Below the pieces are notes generated by a model. It was given only the letters and a program-made list of their open reading frames with translations, was not told the DNA's origin and made no database searches. From positions 248,001-312,000 of the forward strand of contig CAVRXB010000001.1 of assembly GCA_963724975.1 (NCBI GenBank): a stretch of DNA of 64,000 nt. The letters are read 5' to 3'. Position numbers and translations under genes: made by a program. Positions 1-9,991 of the stretch are shown here, piece after piece; position 1 is the stretch's first letter; every line of letters begins with the position of its first letter. Origin of the DNA: CAIWHR01 sp963724975 (GTDB lineage Bacteria; Pseudomonadota; Gammaproteobacteria; Burkholderiales; Casimicrobiaceae).

Positions 1-952
1 ACGCGAGGAGCTGCGGATTCGATTCCTCGATGATCGAAATCTCGATCCGGCCGATCTGCGGCAATCGCTTGCCCTTCATCTGCGCCGCGACCGCCTTGGA
101 CGCCGCGTCAGCATCCGTGGGCAGCGCCGGGAAATAGACTTCCCGATAATTCGGATTGGCTTCGAGCGTGATCTTCTGCCCGCGCCGCCACTCCTTCAGC
201 CGGTACGGGCCGGTTCCCACCGGGTTCGCCATCACCCAGGTACTTGCATCGCCGTACGCTTCGACGACCTCGCGTGCGACGGCGGCCATCGTGGTCTGCG
301 TCAGAAATCCGAATAGCGTGTAATCGGCCTCGGTCAGCTTGAGCTGGATCGTGTAGCGATCGATCGCCTTCATGCCCTCGATCTCGGCGTCATAGTCGAA
401 CTTGCCGGCAGCCTTCGCTTTCTCGACCGCGGCGTCGAGGCCGACCAGCTTGCCCGCGATGAAGTACGCGTTCGGCGAGCGGACCTTCGGGTCGACCAGG
501 CGTTTCCACGAGTAGATGTAATCCTCCGCGGTCAGCTCGCGCTTTGCGCCCTTGAACACCGGATCATCGGCAAAGTGAATTCCGGGCTTGATGCGGATCG
601 TCCACGTCACCGCGTCCTTCGAAATCTCGGGCATCCCCGTAGCGGTGTTGGGCACCCACCGGTAGGGACGTGCGAGATAGTCGGGCTCGTAGAGCGCATC
701 GAACATCAACCGGATAATGTTGCCCGAGTAGTAGTCCTGCGAAGGCTGAGGATCGAATCCGGTCTCCGCGATCGGGAACATCACGCGCAGCGTCTTCGCG
801 GGATCCGCCCAGCGCGGCGAGTCCCCGGCCCGCACCGTAACAGCGAGCGCCGCCAGCGCGACGAGCGCGGCGCATGCGAGCTGCTTTCCCGTCAGCGTGG
901 CGAGCCGCGATCGAGCGCGGGACGGGGCATCCGATCGCGACGACGGAGGCAT
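1..952 (-). CDS. ABC transporter substrate-binding protein, SBP family 5 (partial)
   Basis: Reading the minus strand from an ATG at 952 gives an open frame that runs off the left edge of the window (about 317 codons seen). It has a membrane-like N-terminal segment followed by family 5 (DppA/OppA-type) features: ETGFDPQ, a region giving the FDALYEPDYLARPY block, DDPVFKG, and NPVGTGPYRLKEWRRGQ. It is clearly paralogous to the two genes upstream and starts 7 bases after the stop of the preceding one, so the three are probably co-transcribed. Periplasmic binding of a peptide or similar solute is known for the family; the substrate cannot be told from sequence. The C-terminal half and any permease genes lie outside the window. 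Confidence 0.85.
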   Translation of the reverse strand, partial: MPPSSRSDAPSRARSRLATLTGKQLACAALVALAALAVTVRAGDSPRWADPAKTLRVMFPIAETGFDPQPSQDYYSGNIIRLMFDALYEPDYLARPYRWVPNTATGMPEISKDAVTWTIRIKPGIHFADDPVFKGAKRELTAEDYIYSWKRLVDPKVRSPNAYFIAGKLVGLDAAVEKAKAAGKFDYDAEIEGMKAIDRYTIQLKLTEADYTLFGFLTQTTMAAVAREVVEAYGDASTWVMANPVGTGPYRLKEWRRGQKITLEANPNYREVYFPALPTDADAASKAVAAQMKGKRLPQIGRIEISIIEESNPQLLA

Positions 953-959
953 GGCGGTC

Positions 960-2753
960 CTAACGCTTCGCGCCCCGGCGCTGCGCGAGATCGAGGTCGA
1001 GATAGATCCACGGATGCGGATCGAACGTATTGTATTTGTAGCCCTCGACCCATGGGTGGATGACGATGTTCTCGATCCGATACGTGTGCAGCACCCATGG
1101 CGCGTACGCGACCACGAGCTTCGACATCTCCCGGTAGAGCTTTACGCGCTCGGGGCCATTGGGCAGTTTTTTTGCGCGATCGTAGAGCGCGTTAAACTCG
1201 GGCAGATCGAAGCGGCCGATGTTCGACATTCCCTTGTGCGGGCCGTAAAGAAGGTCGAGGAACGTGCTGCCGTTGTCATTCGTGTTGGCGTTTGCGAGGC
1301 CCCACATCTGGAGCTGGCCGGCGAGCCCCTGCTTCAGCGTGTCGGGAAATTTCTGCTTCGTGAAGTCGATCCTTATGCCGACCGCGTCCATGCTCTTCTT
1401 CCACAGCTCGTCGAACTGCCGGTAGATCGCCGACGGGTCGGATGCCAGCGTGAGCTTGAGCGGTTTGCCGTCCGGCATGTCGCGCCAACCGTCGCCATCC
1501 TTGTCGACATAGCCGAACTTGTCGAGCAGCGCCTTGGCGCCAGCGACGTCATACTGCGCGCCGCCCTTGAAGTCGGGGTCGTGGCCGATGACGTTCGGTG
1601 GAATCGGCTGTGTTGCGCGCATCGCCTGCCCGAGGCGAATCACCTTGATCTCGTCCTCGTTGTTGTAGGCCATGCTGATCGCGCGGCGAAGCGCGATCTT
1701 GTCGTTGCCGTACCCGCCGACCACCGGGTCCTCCATGTTGAAATAGGTGTAGACGACGGAGGGCTGCACGCCTCGCCCGAGGACGATGCCGCGAGCCGCG
1801 AGCTCGGGCTTGAGCTTGTCGCCGTCCAGCACCTTTTGCACGAGGTCGGTCGGCACAAAAATGTAATCGAGCTCCCCGCTGTCGAACGCGAGGAGCCGCG
1901 GGTTCGATTCCTCGATGATGGCGATCTCGACGCGGCCGATCACGGGCAGTTTCTTGCCGCGCATCTTGGCCTCCCGCGCGCGGTCATCGGGCTGCGAGCT
2001 TGCCGGGTAGTACTCGTCGCGGAAACTCGGGCTCGCCTCGAGGACGATCTTCTGACCGCGCCGCCACTCGGCCAGCCGATACGGACCGGTGCCCACCGGA
2101 TGCTCCATGACCCAGCCGCTCCCGTCGCCATACGCCTTGACGACCTCGCGCGCGACCGCGGCGGTCGACGACCCCGTGAGGTCCGCAAGAAGATCATAGG
2201 CGGGGAAGTTGAGCTTCAGCCGCAGCGTGTAGCGGTCGATCGCTTGCGCGCCCTCGAGGACCGCATCGTAGTCCGGCGCGCCGGACTTTTTCGCCGCTTC
2301 GATCATCGCCTTCGCGCCGACGAGCCGGTCGTCGAGGATCTGCGCATTGTTCGAGCGCAGCCGTGGATCGATCAGCCGCTTGAACGAATAGACGTAGTCG
2401 TCGGCGGTCAGCTCGCGCTTCCGGCCCCCGAACACCGGATCGTCCGAGAAATAGATTCCTTTCTTGATCCGGATCGTCCACGTCATGCCGTCCGCTGAAA
2501 TCTCCGGCAGCGCGGCGGCCGTATTCGGGATGACCTTGTACGGTCGCGCAAGGTAGTCGTACCTGTAGAGCGGATCGAACATCTGGCGGTTGACGTAGTT
2601 CGAGTACAGATCGGTCGTAGCCTGCGGGTCGAAGCCATTCTCCGGCGCGACGAACGCGACGTGCAGCACCTTCTGCATGTCGGCGCCGAGCGCGGCGGGC
2701 GAGATCGTCGCGAGCAGTGCCGCGGCGAAAACCACGACTGCGCGGGCAATCAT
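960..2753 (-). CDS. ABC transporter substrate-binding protein, SBP family 5
   Basis: This 597-residue periplasmic solute-binding protein begins with a hydrophobic signal peptide (about residues 1-24, ending near AALGA). The mature part carries the family 5 pattern: ENGFDPQ, MFDPLYRYDYLARPY, DDPVFGGRKREL, HPVGTGPYRLAEWRRGQ and YFNMEDPVVGGY. The ATG at 2753 was chosen because it precedes the signal peptide and overlaps the upstream stop codon by 4 bases, which indicates translational coupling. It is the second of three tandem paralogues. The residues DKDGDGWRDMPDGKP resemble a calcium-binding loop often seen in this family. Peptides or dipeptide-like compounds are the usual ligands; the actual substrate is unknown. 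Confidence 0.9.
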   Translation of the reverse strand: MIARAVVVFAAALLATISPAALGADMQKVLHVAFVAPENGFDPQATTDLYSNYVNRQMFDPLYRYDYLARPYKVIPNTAAALPEISADGMTWTIRIKKGIYFSDDPVFGGRKRELTADDYVYSFKRLIDPRLRSNNAQILDDRLVGAKAMIEAAKKSGAPDYDAVLEGAQAIDRYTLRLKLNFPAYDLLADLTGSSTAAVAREVVKAYGDGSGWVMEHPVGTGPYRLAEWRRGQKIVLEASPSFRDEYYPASSQPDDRAREAKMRGKKLPVIGRVEIAIIEESNPRLLAFDSGELDYIFVPTDLVQKVLDGDKLKPELAARGIVLGRGVQPSVVYTYFNMEDPVVGGYGNDKIALRRAISMAYNNEDEIKVIRLGQAMRATQPIPPNVIGHDPDFKGGAQYDVAGAKALLDKFGYVDKDGDGWRDMPDGKPLKLTLASDPSAIYRQFDELWKKSMDAVGIRIDFTKQKFPDTLKQGLAGQLQMWGLANANTNDNGSTFLDLLYGPHKGMSNIGRFDLPEFNALYDRAKKLPNGPERVKLYREMSKLVVAYAPWVLHTYRIENIVIHPWVEGYKYNTFDPHPWIYLDLDLAQRRGAKR

Positions 2754-4558
2754 GGTGCGACCGGCGTGCGCGGCATCTTCATGTCGAGATCGTAGTATTG
2801 CCAGGGGTGCGCCTGGAAGACGCTGTGCTTGTAGCCGATTATCCAGGGGTAGCGAATCACGTTTTCGTAGCGATAGACGTCGAAATACCACGGTGCGTAC
2901 CCCGACACAATGGCCGACATTTCGCGGAACATCCGGGTCCGTTCCGCGCCGTCGGGCAGGCTGCGAGAGCGGTCGTAGAGGCGATCGAAATCCGGTTGCT
3001 TGAAGCGCGCCAGGTTCGAGAGCCCGGCGTGGCCGCCGTAGAGGAGGCCCAGAAAACCGTAACCGTCGGTGGTCGTGCTGATGTTTCCGAGGTACCACAT
3101 CTGCAGTTGCCCGGCGAGCGCCATCTTGAGGAGGTCGGGCCATTTCTGCTTCACGAACTGTACCTTCACGCCGATGACGTTGAGGCTGCGCTGCCACATC
3201 TCCTCGTACTGGCGCCCGCGGGCGTCTGTAGTCGTGCCCATCGAGATGACGAGGGGCTTGCCGTCCGGAAGGTCGCGCCAGCCGTCCCCGTCGCGATCGA
3301 CGAAGCCGAACTTGTCGAGGAGCGCCTTGGCGCCGGCGACGTCGTATTTGATGTGACCCTTGAAATCGGGATCGTAGCCATTGACACCGGGCGGAACGGG
3401 CTGCGTAGCGCACTCCCCCTGACTCTGCCAGAGCACGCGGATTTCCTCTTCGCAGTTGTACGCCATGCCAAACGCGCGACGCAGCGCGATCCGCTCCTGG
3501 GTGTAGCCGCCGACTACCGGATCCTCCATGTTGAAATACGTATAGTTGATCGCCGGCTGGATGCCGCGCGCGAGCCTGACCCCCGCCTTCACGAATCGCG
3601 GCTGCAGGCCGTCACGGAGGTCGGTCACGTTGGCGACGAGGTCGCCGGGAACCGTGAGATAGTCGAACGCGCCTTTCTCGAAGCTCAGAAGGCGCGGATT
3701 GCTTTCCTCGACGATGCTGATCTCGACGCGTCCGATCAGCGGCAGCCGTTTGCCCTTCATCGCAGCCATGATCTGCTTGTCCGCGGGGTCGGTGCTTTCC
3801 GGAAACAGCATCTTGCGAAAGCCGGGATTCGCTTCCAGAACAATCTTCTGGCCGCGGCGCCACTCTTGCAAGCGATAGGGTCCGGTGCCGACGGGGTTCG
3901 CCATCGTCCACGCGTTCGTGTCGCCGTACGCGTCGATCACTTCGCGCGCAACCGCCGCCGTGGGTGTGGTCGTGAGGTCGGACAGAAGGCTGTAGGCCGG
4001 ATGCGTCAGCTTGAGCTGCAGGGTGTACCGGTCGACGGCGCGCAGTCCTTCGATGGGAACGTCGTAATCGAATCTGCCCGTCTCCTTCGCTTTCGCGACC
4101 GCCGCGTCGGCACCGACGAAGAGCTGGTCGAACACCTGGAGATTCGGCGAACGGACCTTGGGGTCGAGAATCCGCTTCCATGAGTAGACGTAATCGGCGG
4201 CGACGAGCTCGCGCTTCTTTCCCTTGAACGCGGGATCGTCGGCGAAGTAGTTGCCCGGAGTGACCTTGATCGTCCAAGTGAGCCCGTCCGCGGAGATCGT
4301 CGGGAGCGCCGCGGTATTCGGATTGATCCGGTAAGGCCGAGCGAGATAGTCGTACCTGTACAGCGGGTCGAAGATCGCGGTGTTGATGTAGTCCGAATAG
4401 GCGTCGATCCACGCCTGCGGATCGAACCCTGTTTCGGCGACCGGAAACACCACGCGCAGCACCTTGCTCGGATCGGCCTGCGCACGGGCACCGCCCGCAG
4501 CAGCCGCAAGAATGACCGCCGCGACGAACAGCGCGACCGGTTTGGCGAGAGCCCTCAT
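2750..4558 (-). CDS. ABC transporter substrate-binding protein, SBP family 5
   Basis: A 602-residue paralogue of the two downstream proteins, with an Ala-rich signal peptide (residues 1 to about 27, GGARAQA). Family 5 signatures are ETGFDPQAWID, DDPAFKGKKREL, NPVGTGPYRLQEWRRGQ, ESNPRLLSFEKG and DRDGDGWRDLPDGKP. The start at 4558 places the signal peptide at the N-terminus and lies 10 bases after the glutathione peroxidase stop, so this gene sits in one minus-strand run with the peroxidase and the large hydantoinase gene. No permease or ATPase gene is visible, so the partner transporter must be to the left of the window or elsewhere. Confidence 0.9.
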   Translation of the reverse strand: MRALAKPVALFVAAVILAAAAGGARAQADPSKVLRVVFPVAETGFDPQAWIDAYSDYINTAIFDPLYRYDYLARPYRINPNTAALPTISADGLTWTIKVTPGNYFADDPAFKGKKRELVAADYVYSWKRILDPKVRSPNLQVFDQLFVGADAAVAKAKETGRFDYDVPIEGLRAVDRYTLQLKLTHPAYSLLSDLTTTPTAAVAREVIDAYGDTNAWTMANPVGTGPYRLQEWRRGQKIVLEANPGFRKMLFPESTDPADKQIMAAMKGKRLPLIGRVEISIVEESNPRLLSFEKGAFDYLTVPGDLVANVTDLRDGLQPRFVKAGVRLARGIQPAINYTYFNMEDPVVGGYTQERIALRRAFGMAYNCEEEIRVLWQSQGECATQPVPPGVNGYDPDFKGHIKYDVAGAKALLDKFGFVDRDGDGWRDLPDGKPLVISMGTTTDARGRQYEEMWQRSLNVIGVKVQFVKQKWPDLLKMALAGQLQMWYLGNISTTTDGYGFLGLLYGGHAGLSNLARFKQPDFDRLYDRSRSLPDGAERTRMFREMSAIVSGYAPWYFDVYRYENVIRYPWIIGYKHSVFQAHPWQYYDLDMKMPRTPVAP

Positions 4559-4568
4559 CAGTGGAAGA

Positions 4569-5048
4569 TTAGAGCAGATTCTCGATATCGCCCGCGAAGC
4601 TCTCGGGCTCGTCCTTCGGCGCGTAGCGCTCGACGACGTTGCCATTACGGTCAACCAGGAACTTGGTGAAGTTCCATTTGATCGCCTCGGAGCCCAGAAG
4701 CCCCGGCTTCGCGTGCTTGAGGTACTTGTAGACGGGCGCCGTGTCGTCGCCGTTCACGTCGACCTTGGCAAAAAGCGGAAACGTGACGCCGTAATTGACC
4801 TCGCAGAACGATTCGATCTCTTCCTCGCTCCCCGGCTCCTGCGCGCCGAACTGGTTGCACGGAAAGCCCAAGATCTCGAGCCCCTTGCCGTGCATCTTTT
4901 CGTAAAGCTTTTCCAGTCCCTTGTATTGCGGCGTGAAACCGCACTTGCTGGCGGTGTTGACGACCAGTAGCACTTTTCCCTTGTACACGTCGAGATCGAC
5001 GGTCTTGCCGTGAATGTCCTTGACTTTGAAATCGTAGATGCTGGCCAT
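4569..5048 (-). CDS. glutathione peroxidase family protein
   Basis: A 159-residue cytoplasmic thiol peroxidase of the GPx family. The peroxidatic residue is a cysteine (C36 in NTASKCGFT), not selenocysteine. The second family motif GFPCNQFG includes C64, and WNFTKF near the C-terminus supplies the Trp and Asn of the catalytic tetrad. Bacterial Cys-GPx proteins usually reduce organic hydroperoxides with thioredoxin rather than glutathione; which reductant is used here cannot be seen. The ATG at 5048 gives the usual family length. It lies 29 bases downstream of the hydantoinase gene and 10 bases upstream of a substrate-binding protein gene, so it may be carried in the same transcript. Confidence 0.93.
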   Translation of the reverse strand: MASIYDFKVKDIHGKTVDLDVYKGKVLLVVNTASKCGFTPQYKGLEKLYEKMHGKGLEILGFPCNQFGAQEPGSEEEIESFCEVNYGVTFPLFAKVDVNGDDTAPVYKYLKHAKPGLLGSEAIKWNFTKFLVDRNGNVVERYAPKDEPESFAGDIENLL

Positions 5049-5077
5049 CCGTGCCTCCGTTTTCGAATTGGGCGCGA

Positions 5078-8000
5078 TTATGCGCCGCGTTCGCCCCCGC
5101 TGCGAGCGGGGCTCGCAACTGGTGGCGCGCCGAAGCCGCCACCCCCCGGTGTTTCGATCACGAAGACATCGCCGGCGCCCATTTCGACCGCGCACGTGGC
5201 GCCGAATTCCACCCGCCGACCGTCCACGCGCTCGACCCAGTTGCGTCCGAGCGCGCCCGGCTCGCCGCCGGCGACGCCGAACGGTGCGACGCGCCGATGG
5301 TTGGCGAGCATCACGGCCGTCATCGGTTGCAGAAAACGCAGGCGCCGCAGGGCGCCGTCGCCGCCGCGCTGGCGACCCGCACCGCCGCTTCCCTTTCTTA
5401 TCGCAAAGATTTCGAGCCGTACCGGAAAGCGCCACTCGAGCACCTCCGGATCGGTCATGCGTGAATTGGTCATATGCGTCTGGACGACCGACGCGCCGTC
5501 GAAGTCCGGGCCGGCTCCGGCGCCGCCGGAAATCGTTTCGTAGTACTGGTACGTATCGTCGCCGAACGTGAAGTTGTTCATCGTCCCCTGCGACGCCGCG
5601 AGCGCGCGGAGCGCGCCGTAGAGCGTGTCGGTGACGGTCTGCGAGGTTTCGACGTTGCCCGCCACGACCGCGGCCGGATAATGGGGCGACAGCATCGAGC
5701 CTTCGGGAATGACGATCCGGATCGGCTTCAGGCATCCCGCGTTCATCGGGATCTCGTCGTCGACGAGCGTCCGAAAGACGTACAGGACCGCAGCCTTGCA
5801 AACGGCGGAAGGCGCGTTGAAATTGGTGGGCTGCTGCGGACTCGTCCCCGTGAAATCGACGGTCGCCTCGCGCGCTACCTTGTCGATCGAAATGGCGACG
5901 GCGATTCTTGCGCCGCTGTCCATCTCGTACTCGAAGCGACCATCGGTCAGCACATCGAGCACGCGCCGCACCGATTCCTCCGCGTTGTCCTGCACGTGCT
6001 GCATATAGGCGCGCACCACGGGCAGGCTGAAATGCGCGACCATCTTCGCGAGCTCATCCGCGCCCTTCGCGCACGCCGCGACCTGCGCCCGAAGGTCGGC
6101 CATGTTCTGGTCGATATTGCGCGATGGATAGCGGCCGCCGGCGAGAATCGCTCGCATCTCTGTTTCGAGGAAGCGGCCTTCGGCAACGAGCTCAACATTG
6201 TCGAGCAGCACGCCTTCCTCGTCGACGTGCGTCGAGTCGGCGGGCATCGAGCCTGGCGTTATGCCGCCGATGTCCGCATGATGACCGCGGCTCGCCACAT
6301 AGAAATCCGGCTGTTGCGCTTGCAGGAACACCGGCGCGATCACCGTTACGTCGGGCAAGTGGGTCCCGCCGTTGTAAGGAGCGTTCAGCACGTAGGCGTC
6401 GCCGGGACGCATCGTCCCGCGACGGCGGTCGATGATCGTGCGCACGCTCTCGCCCATCGACCCGAGATGCACAGGCATGTGCGGTGCGTTGGCGATCAGG
6501 TTCCCGTCGGCGTCGAACAGTGCGCAGGAGAAATCGAGCCGCTCCTTGATATTGACCGAGTACGCGGTATTGGCGAGCGTAACGCCCATCTGCTCGGCGA
6601 TCGCCATGAACAGGTTGTTGAAGACTTCGAGCAGCACCGGGTCGGCGCGGGTTCCGATCGCATGGTCGCGCCGCGCGGCTTCGATCCTATCGAGGACGAG
6701 ATCGCCACGCGCGGTGAAGGTTGCGCGCCAGCCAGGCTCGACGACCGTCGTCGCGTTGTCCTCGCGAATCACCGCCGGTCCGGCAATCACATCGCCTGGC
6801 CGCATGTCTTTGCGATCGAACACTTCGGCATTGCGGAAACGGCCTGCCGTGTAAATCCGGTTGGTGGACAACGGACGCAGCGTGCCCGCCCGAGGCGCGA
6901 AAGAAGGCGTAGCCTCGCGCACATCGTGTGAACGGCCGACTGCCTCGACAGCGATCGCCTCGATTACCAGCGGTTTGCCCGGCATCAGAAATCCGTAGTG
7001 CTGGCGATAGCGGCGCTCGAACTCGGCGACGATAGTGGCAACGCCGGCGACGCCGGTTTCGAGCGTCGTGTCGGTTCCCTCGTACTTGAGATGAAGCGTA
7101 CGTTTCGCGGTGATGCGCGACGCTGGAATGCCCTGCGCCGCGACATCGTTGCGCACGTCATGTTCGAGTTGGTCGAATTCCGCTTCGATCCCGGCGAGCG
7201 TATTGGCCGCGAGCCTTGCCTCGACGGCGTGCTGCTTGAGCGAGCGGACATCGGCGAGCCCCATACCGTAGGCTGACAACACGCCGGCAAAAGGATGCAG
7301 CAGCACGCGCGTCATCCCCAGCGCGTCGGCGACAAGGCATGCATGCTGGCCCCCGGCGCCGCCGAAGCAGCACAGCGTGTATTCGGTGACGTCATAACCG
7401 CGCTCGACGGAAATGTGCTTGATCGCGTTCGCCATGTTGGCGACCGCAATTTCCAGAAAGCCCTCCGCGATCTCCTCCGGCGCACTCGAACGCCCCGTCG
7501 TCGCGGCGATTTCGGCAGCCAATGCGGAGAATTTCTCGCGCACGACATCCGCATTCAATGGCAGATCGCCGTTCGGCCCGAATACCTTGGGAAAGAGCGC
7601 CGGATCGAGCTTGCCGACCATCACATTGCAGTCGGTGACCGTAAGCGGTCCGCCACGCCGGTACGATGCGGGTCCCGGGTCGGCTCCCGCCGATTCGGGT
7701 CCCACGCGAAAGCGCGCACCATCGAATGTGCAGACGGAGCCGCCGCCAGCGGCGACCGTATGGATGCGCATCATCGGCGCGCGCAGGCGCACGCCGGCGA
7801 CCTCGGTGACAAACGCGCGCTCGTACTCGCCGGCGTAATGCGTCACGTCGGTCGACGTTCCGCCCATGTCGAAGCCGATGATCGTGTCGAATCCGGCGAG
7901 CCGCGACACTTCGACCGCGCCGACGATCCCTCCTGCCGGCCCGGACAGAATCGCATCCTTGCCCTGGAAGCGGTGCGCGTCCGTCAATCCACCGCTCGAC

Positions 8001-8833
8001 TGCATGAACTGGAGCCGCGGCAGATATCGCGCGCCTGCTTCATTGGCATCGTCGCTTCCTCCTCGCCGCACTAACTGTACTGTCTCGTCGTCGGCTCCTC
8101 GCCGGCTCGCATTCATCGCGATCTCTGTCGCGGCTCCCGTTCCACCGCCACGCAACTCGTGTTCGACCTGACCGACGTAGCGCCGCAGGATAGGCGACAG
8201 ATAAGCGTCGACGACGGTCGTGTCGCCACGTGAGACGAGCTTCATCAACGGGCTTACCTCGTGGCTCACCGATATCTGCGTGAAGCCGAGTTCACGCGCA
8301 AGCTCTGCCAGCAAGCGCTCGTGCTGCGGGAACCGGTAGCCATGCATGAGCACGATCGCCACCGACTCGATCCCCGCCGCGCGTGCCATCGCGAGATCTC
8401 GCCGCGCTGCTGCGACGTCGAGCGCAACGACGAGCTCGCCATGCGCGCCCATTCGCTCGTCGACTTCGATGACGCGCTCGTAAAGCAAGGTCGGGAGCTC
8501 GATCCTGCGCACGAAGAGCTTGGGCCGGTTCTGATAACCGATTCGCAGCGCGTCAGCGAAGCCGCGCGTAATCACGAGCACAGTCCGTTCGCCCTTGCGT
8601 TCGAGCAGCGCGTTGGTCGCAACGGTCGTTCCCATCTTGACCGCGTCGATCATGCCGGCGGGAATCGGCGCGCCAGGCGCGAGGCCCAGGAGCTCGCGAA
8701 TGCCGAACACCGCGGCATCGGCATAACGCGCGGAATTTTCGGACAGAAGCTTATGCGTGACGAGCGATCCATCGGGCCGGCGGGCGACGATGTCGGTGAA
8801 CGTGCCACCGCGGTCGATCCAGAATTGCCACAT
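5078..8833 (-). CDS. fused hydantoinase A/B (5-oxoprolinase-type) protein
   Basis: This 1251-residue protein has the length and order of ATP-dependent 5-oxoprolinases: an N-terminal HyuA-type half (residues 1 to about 690) fused to a HyuB-type half. The start at 8833 was chosen because FWIDRGGTFTDIVA, the N-terminal nucleotide-binding motif, follows immediately. FDMGGTSTDV is the second phosphate-binding motif. The HyuB half begins near VLLEVFNNLFMAIAEQMG and contains NAPHMPVHLGSM and NAPYNGGTHLPDVTV. Family members open 5-oxoproline or hydantoin rings with ATP. The adjacent peroxidase and periplasmic binding proteins would fit uptake and breakdown of gamma-glutamyl or pyroglutamyl compounds, but that is inference. 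Confidence 0.93.
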   Translation of the reverse strand: MWQFWIDRGGTFTDIVARRPDGSLVTHKLLSENSARYADAAVFGIRELLGLAPGAPIPAGMIDAVKMGTTVATNALLERKGERTVLVITRGFADALRIGYQNRPKLFVRRIELPTLLYERVIEVDERMGAHGELVVALDVAAARRDLAMARAAGIESVAIVLMHGYRFPQHERLLAELARELGFTQISVSHEVSPLMKLVSRGDTTVVDAYLSPILRRYVGQVEHELRGGGTGAATEIAMNASRRGADDETVQLVRRGGSDDANEAGARYLPRLQFMQSSGGLTDAHRFQGKDAILSGPAGGIVGAVEVSRLAGFDTIIGFDMGGTSTDVTHYAGEYERAFVTEVAGVRLRAPMMRIHTVAAGGGSVCTFDGARFRVGPESAGADPGPASYRRGGPLTVTDCNVMVGKLDPALFPKVFGPNGDLPLNADVVREKFSALAAEIAATTGRSSAPEEIAEGFLEIAVANMANAIKHISVERGYDVTEYTLCCFGGAGGQHACLVADALGMTRVLLHPFAGVLSAYGMGLADVRSLKQHAVEARLAANTLAGIEAEFDQLEHDVRNDVAAQGIPASRITAKRTLHLKYEGTDTTLETGVAGVATIVAEFERRYRQHYGFLMPGKPLVIEAIAVEAVGRSHDVREATPSFAPRAGTLRPLSTNRIYTAGRFRNAEVFDRKDMRPGDVIAGPAVIREDNATTVVEPGWRATFTARGDLVLDRIEAARRDHAIGTRADPVLLEVFNNLFMAIAEQMGVTLANTAYSVNIKERLDFSCALFDADGNLIANAPHMPVHLGSMGESVRTIIDRRRGTMRPGDAYVLNAPYNGGTHLPDVTVIAPVFLQAQQPDFYVASRGHHADIGGITPGSMPADSTHVDEEGVLLDNVELVAEGRFLETEMRAILAGGRYPSRNIDQNMADLRAQVAACAKGADELAKMVAHFSLPVVRAYMQHVQDNAEESVRRVLDVLTDGRFEYEMDSGARIAVAISIDKVAREATVDFTGTSPQQPTNFNAPSAVCKAAVLYVFRTLVDDEIPMNAGCLKPIRIVIPEGSMLSPHYPAAVVAGNVETSQTVTDTLYGALRALAASQGTMNNFTFGDDTYQYYETISGGAGAGPDFDGASVVQTHMTNSRMTDPEVLEWRFPVRLEIFAIRKGSGGAGRQRGGDGALRRLRFLQPMTAVMLANHRRVAPFGVAGGEPGALGRNWVERVDGRRVEFGATCAVEMGAGDVFVIETPGGGGFGAPPVASPARSGGERGA

Positions 8834-9003
8834 GCCGAAGTCGCCGGTTGTCCGCGGGCGCGGAAGCGCCGCCACGCGCGCATTATAGGTGGCGGATCGT
8901 CGTCGGCCGTCGCCGTTCGCCGCCCCCGTGATTCTGTGGTAAAACGCGACCAACCCGGCGCCTTCCGCGGCACCGCTTTCGACTGCCTATCAGGAGCCCC
9001 AGG

Positions 9004-9975
9004 ATGAATCGCCTGCCTGTCATCGTCGCGACGGCCCTCCTCGCACTCGCGCTTCCCGCGTTCGCGCAAACCAAATGGGACCTGCCGACGGCCTATCCCG
9101 CCAGCAATTTCCACACGGAAAACATCCAGCAGTTCGCGACCGACGTCGACAAGGCCACGGACGGAAAGTTGAAGATTACGGTGCACTCGAACGCGTCGTT
9201 GTTCAAGGCTCCGGAGATCAAGCGCGCCGTGCAAGGAGGCCAGGCACAGGCCGGAGAAATTCTGCTCGTGAATTTCGAGAACGAGGATCCGCTTTACGGA
9301 GTCGACGGCATACCGTTCCTCGCGACCTCCTATGGCAGCGCCTTGAAGCTCTACAAGGCATCCCGGAAAACGCTCGACGAACATTTCGCGAAGCAGGGGA
9401 TGAAGGTGCTCTACGCCGTGCCGTGGCCGCCGCAGGGAATCTATTCGAAGCGTACTCTGAACTCGGTGGCCGACATGAAAGGTCTCAAGTGGCGCGCCTA
9501 CAGCCCCGCCACGTCGAAGATCGCCGAGTTGGTCGGCGCGCAACCCGTGACAGTGCAGGCGGCCGAGGTGTCGCAGGCGCTCGCTACCGGCGTCATCGAC
9601 TCGATGATGACTTCAGGCGCGACCGGCTACGATTCGAAGACCTACGAGCACATCAAGAACTACTACGATACCCAGGCGTGGCTGCCAAAGAACGCGGTCA
9701 TCGTCAACCAGAAGGCGTTCAACGCGCTCGACAAGGCGACGCAGGCGGCAGTGCTGAAGGCTGCAGCCGATGCCGAGACACGTGGCTGGAAGGTCTCCGA
9801 GGAGAAGAACGGTTGGTACCTGGCCCAGTTGAAGGACAAGGGGATGACGATCGTCGCGCCATCCGAGCAGTTGACCGCGGACTTGCGCAAGGTCGGCAAT
9901 TACATGCTTGCCGAATGGCTGCGCAAGTCGGGAGATGATGGACGCAAAGTGGTCGACGCCTATCGCGGGATGTAA
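9004..9975 (+). CDS. dctP: TRAP transporter substrate-binding protein DctP
   Basis: A 323-residue periplasmic binding protein with a signal peptide (residues 1-22, LPAFA-Q). It is followed by the small DctQ and large DctM membrane genes, the standard three-part TRAP layout. Internal features such as KGLKWRAYSPATSKIAELVGAQPV, with the ligand-carboxylate Arg region, and ATGVIDSMMTS match DctP/DctP-like proteins. TRAP systems import organic acids using an ion gradient; the ligand cannot be assigned from the sequence. A good ribosome-binding site (AGGAG) lies before the ATG. The gene diverges from the hydantoinase gene across a 170-base spacer. Confidence 0.95.
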   Translation: MNRLPVIVATALLALALPAFAQTKWDLPTAYPASNFHTENIQQFATDVDKATDGKLKITVHSNASLFKAPEIKRAVQGGQAQAGEILLVNFENEDPLYGVDGIPFLATSYGSALKLYKASRKTLDEHFAKQGMKVLYAVPWPPQGIYSKRTLNSVADMKGLKWRAYSPATSKIAELVGAQPVTVQAAEVSQALATGVIDSMMTSGATGYDSKTYEHIKNYYDTQAWLPKNAVIVNQKAFNALDKATQAAVLKAAADAETRGWKVSEEKNGWYLAQLKDKGMTIVAPSEQLTADLRKVGNYMLAEWLRKSGDDGRKVVDAYRGM

Positions 9976-9991
9976 TAGGCACAGTGCGCAA

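Noticed and set aside
897..2498. Plus-strand open frame over the binding-protein genes
   Set aside because: Antisense shadow of two clearly recognised substrate-binding proteins.
5474..6931. Plus-strand open frame inside the hydantoinase gene
   Set aside because: Antisense shadow; the minus strand has continuous 5-oxoprolinase motifs.
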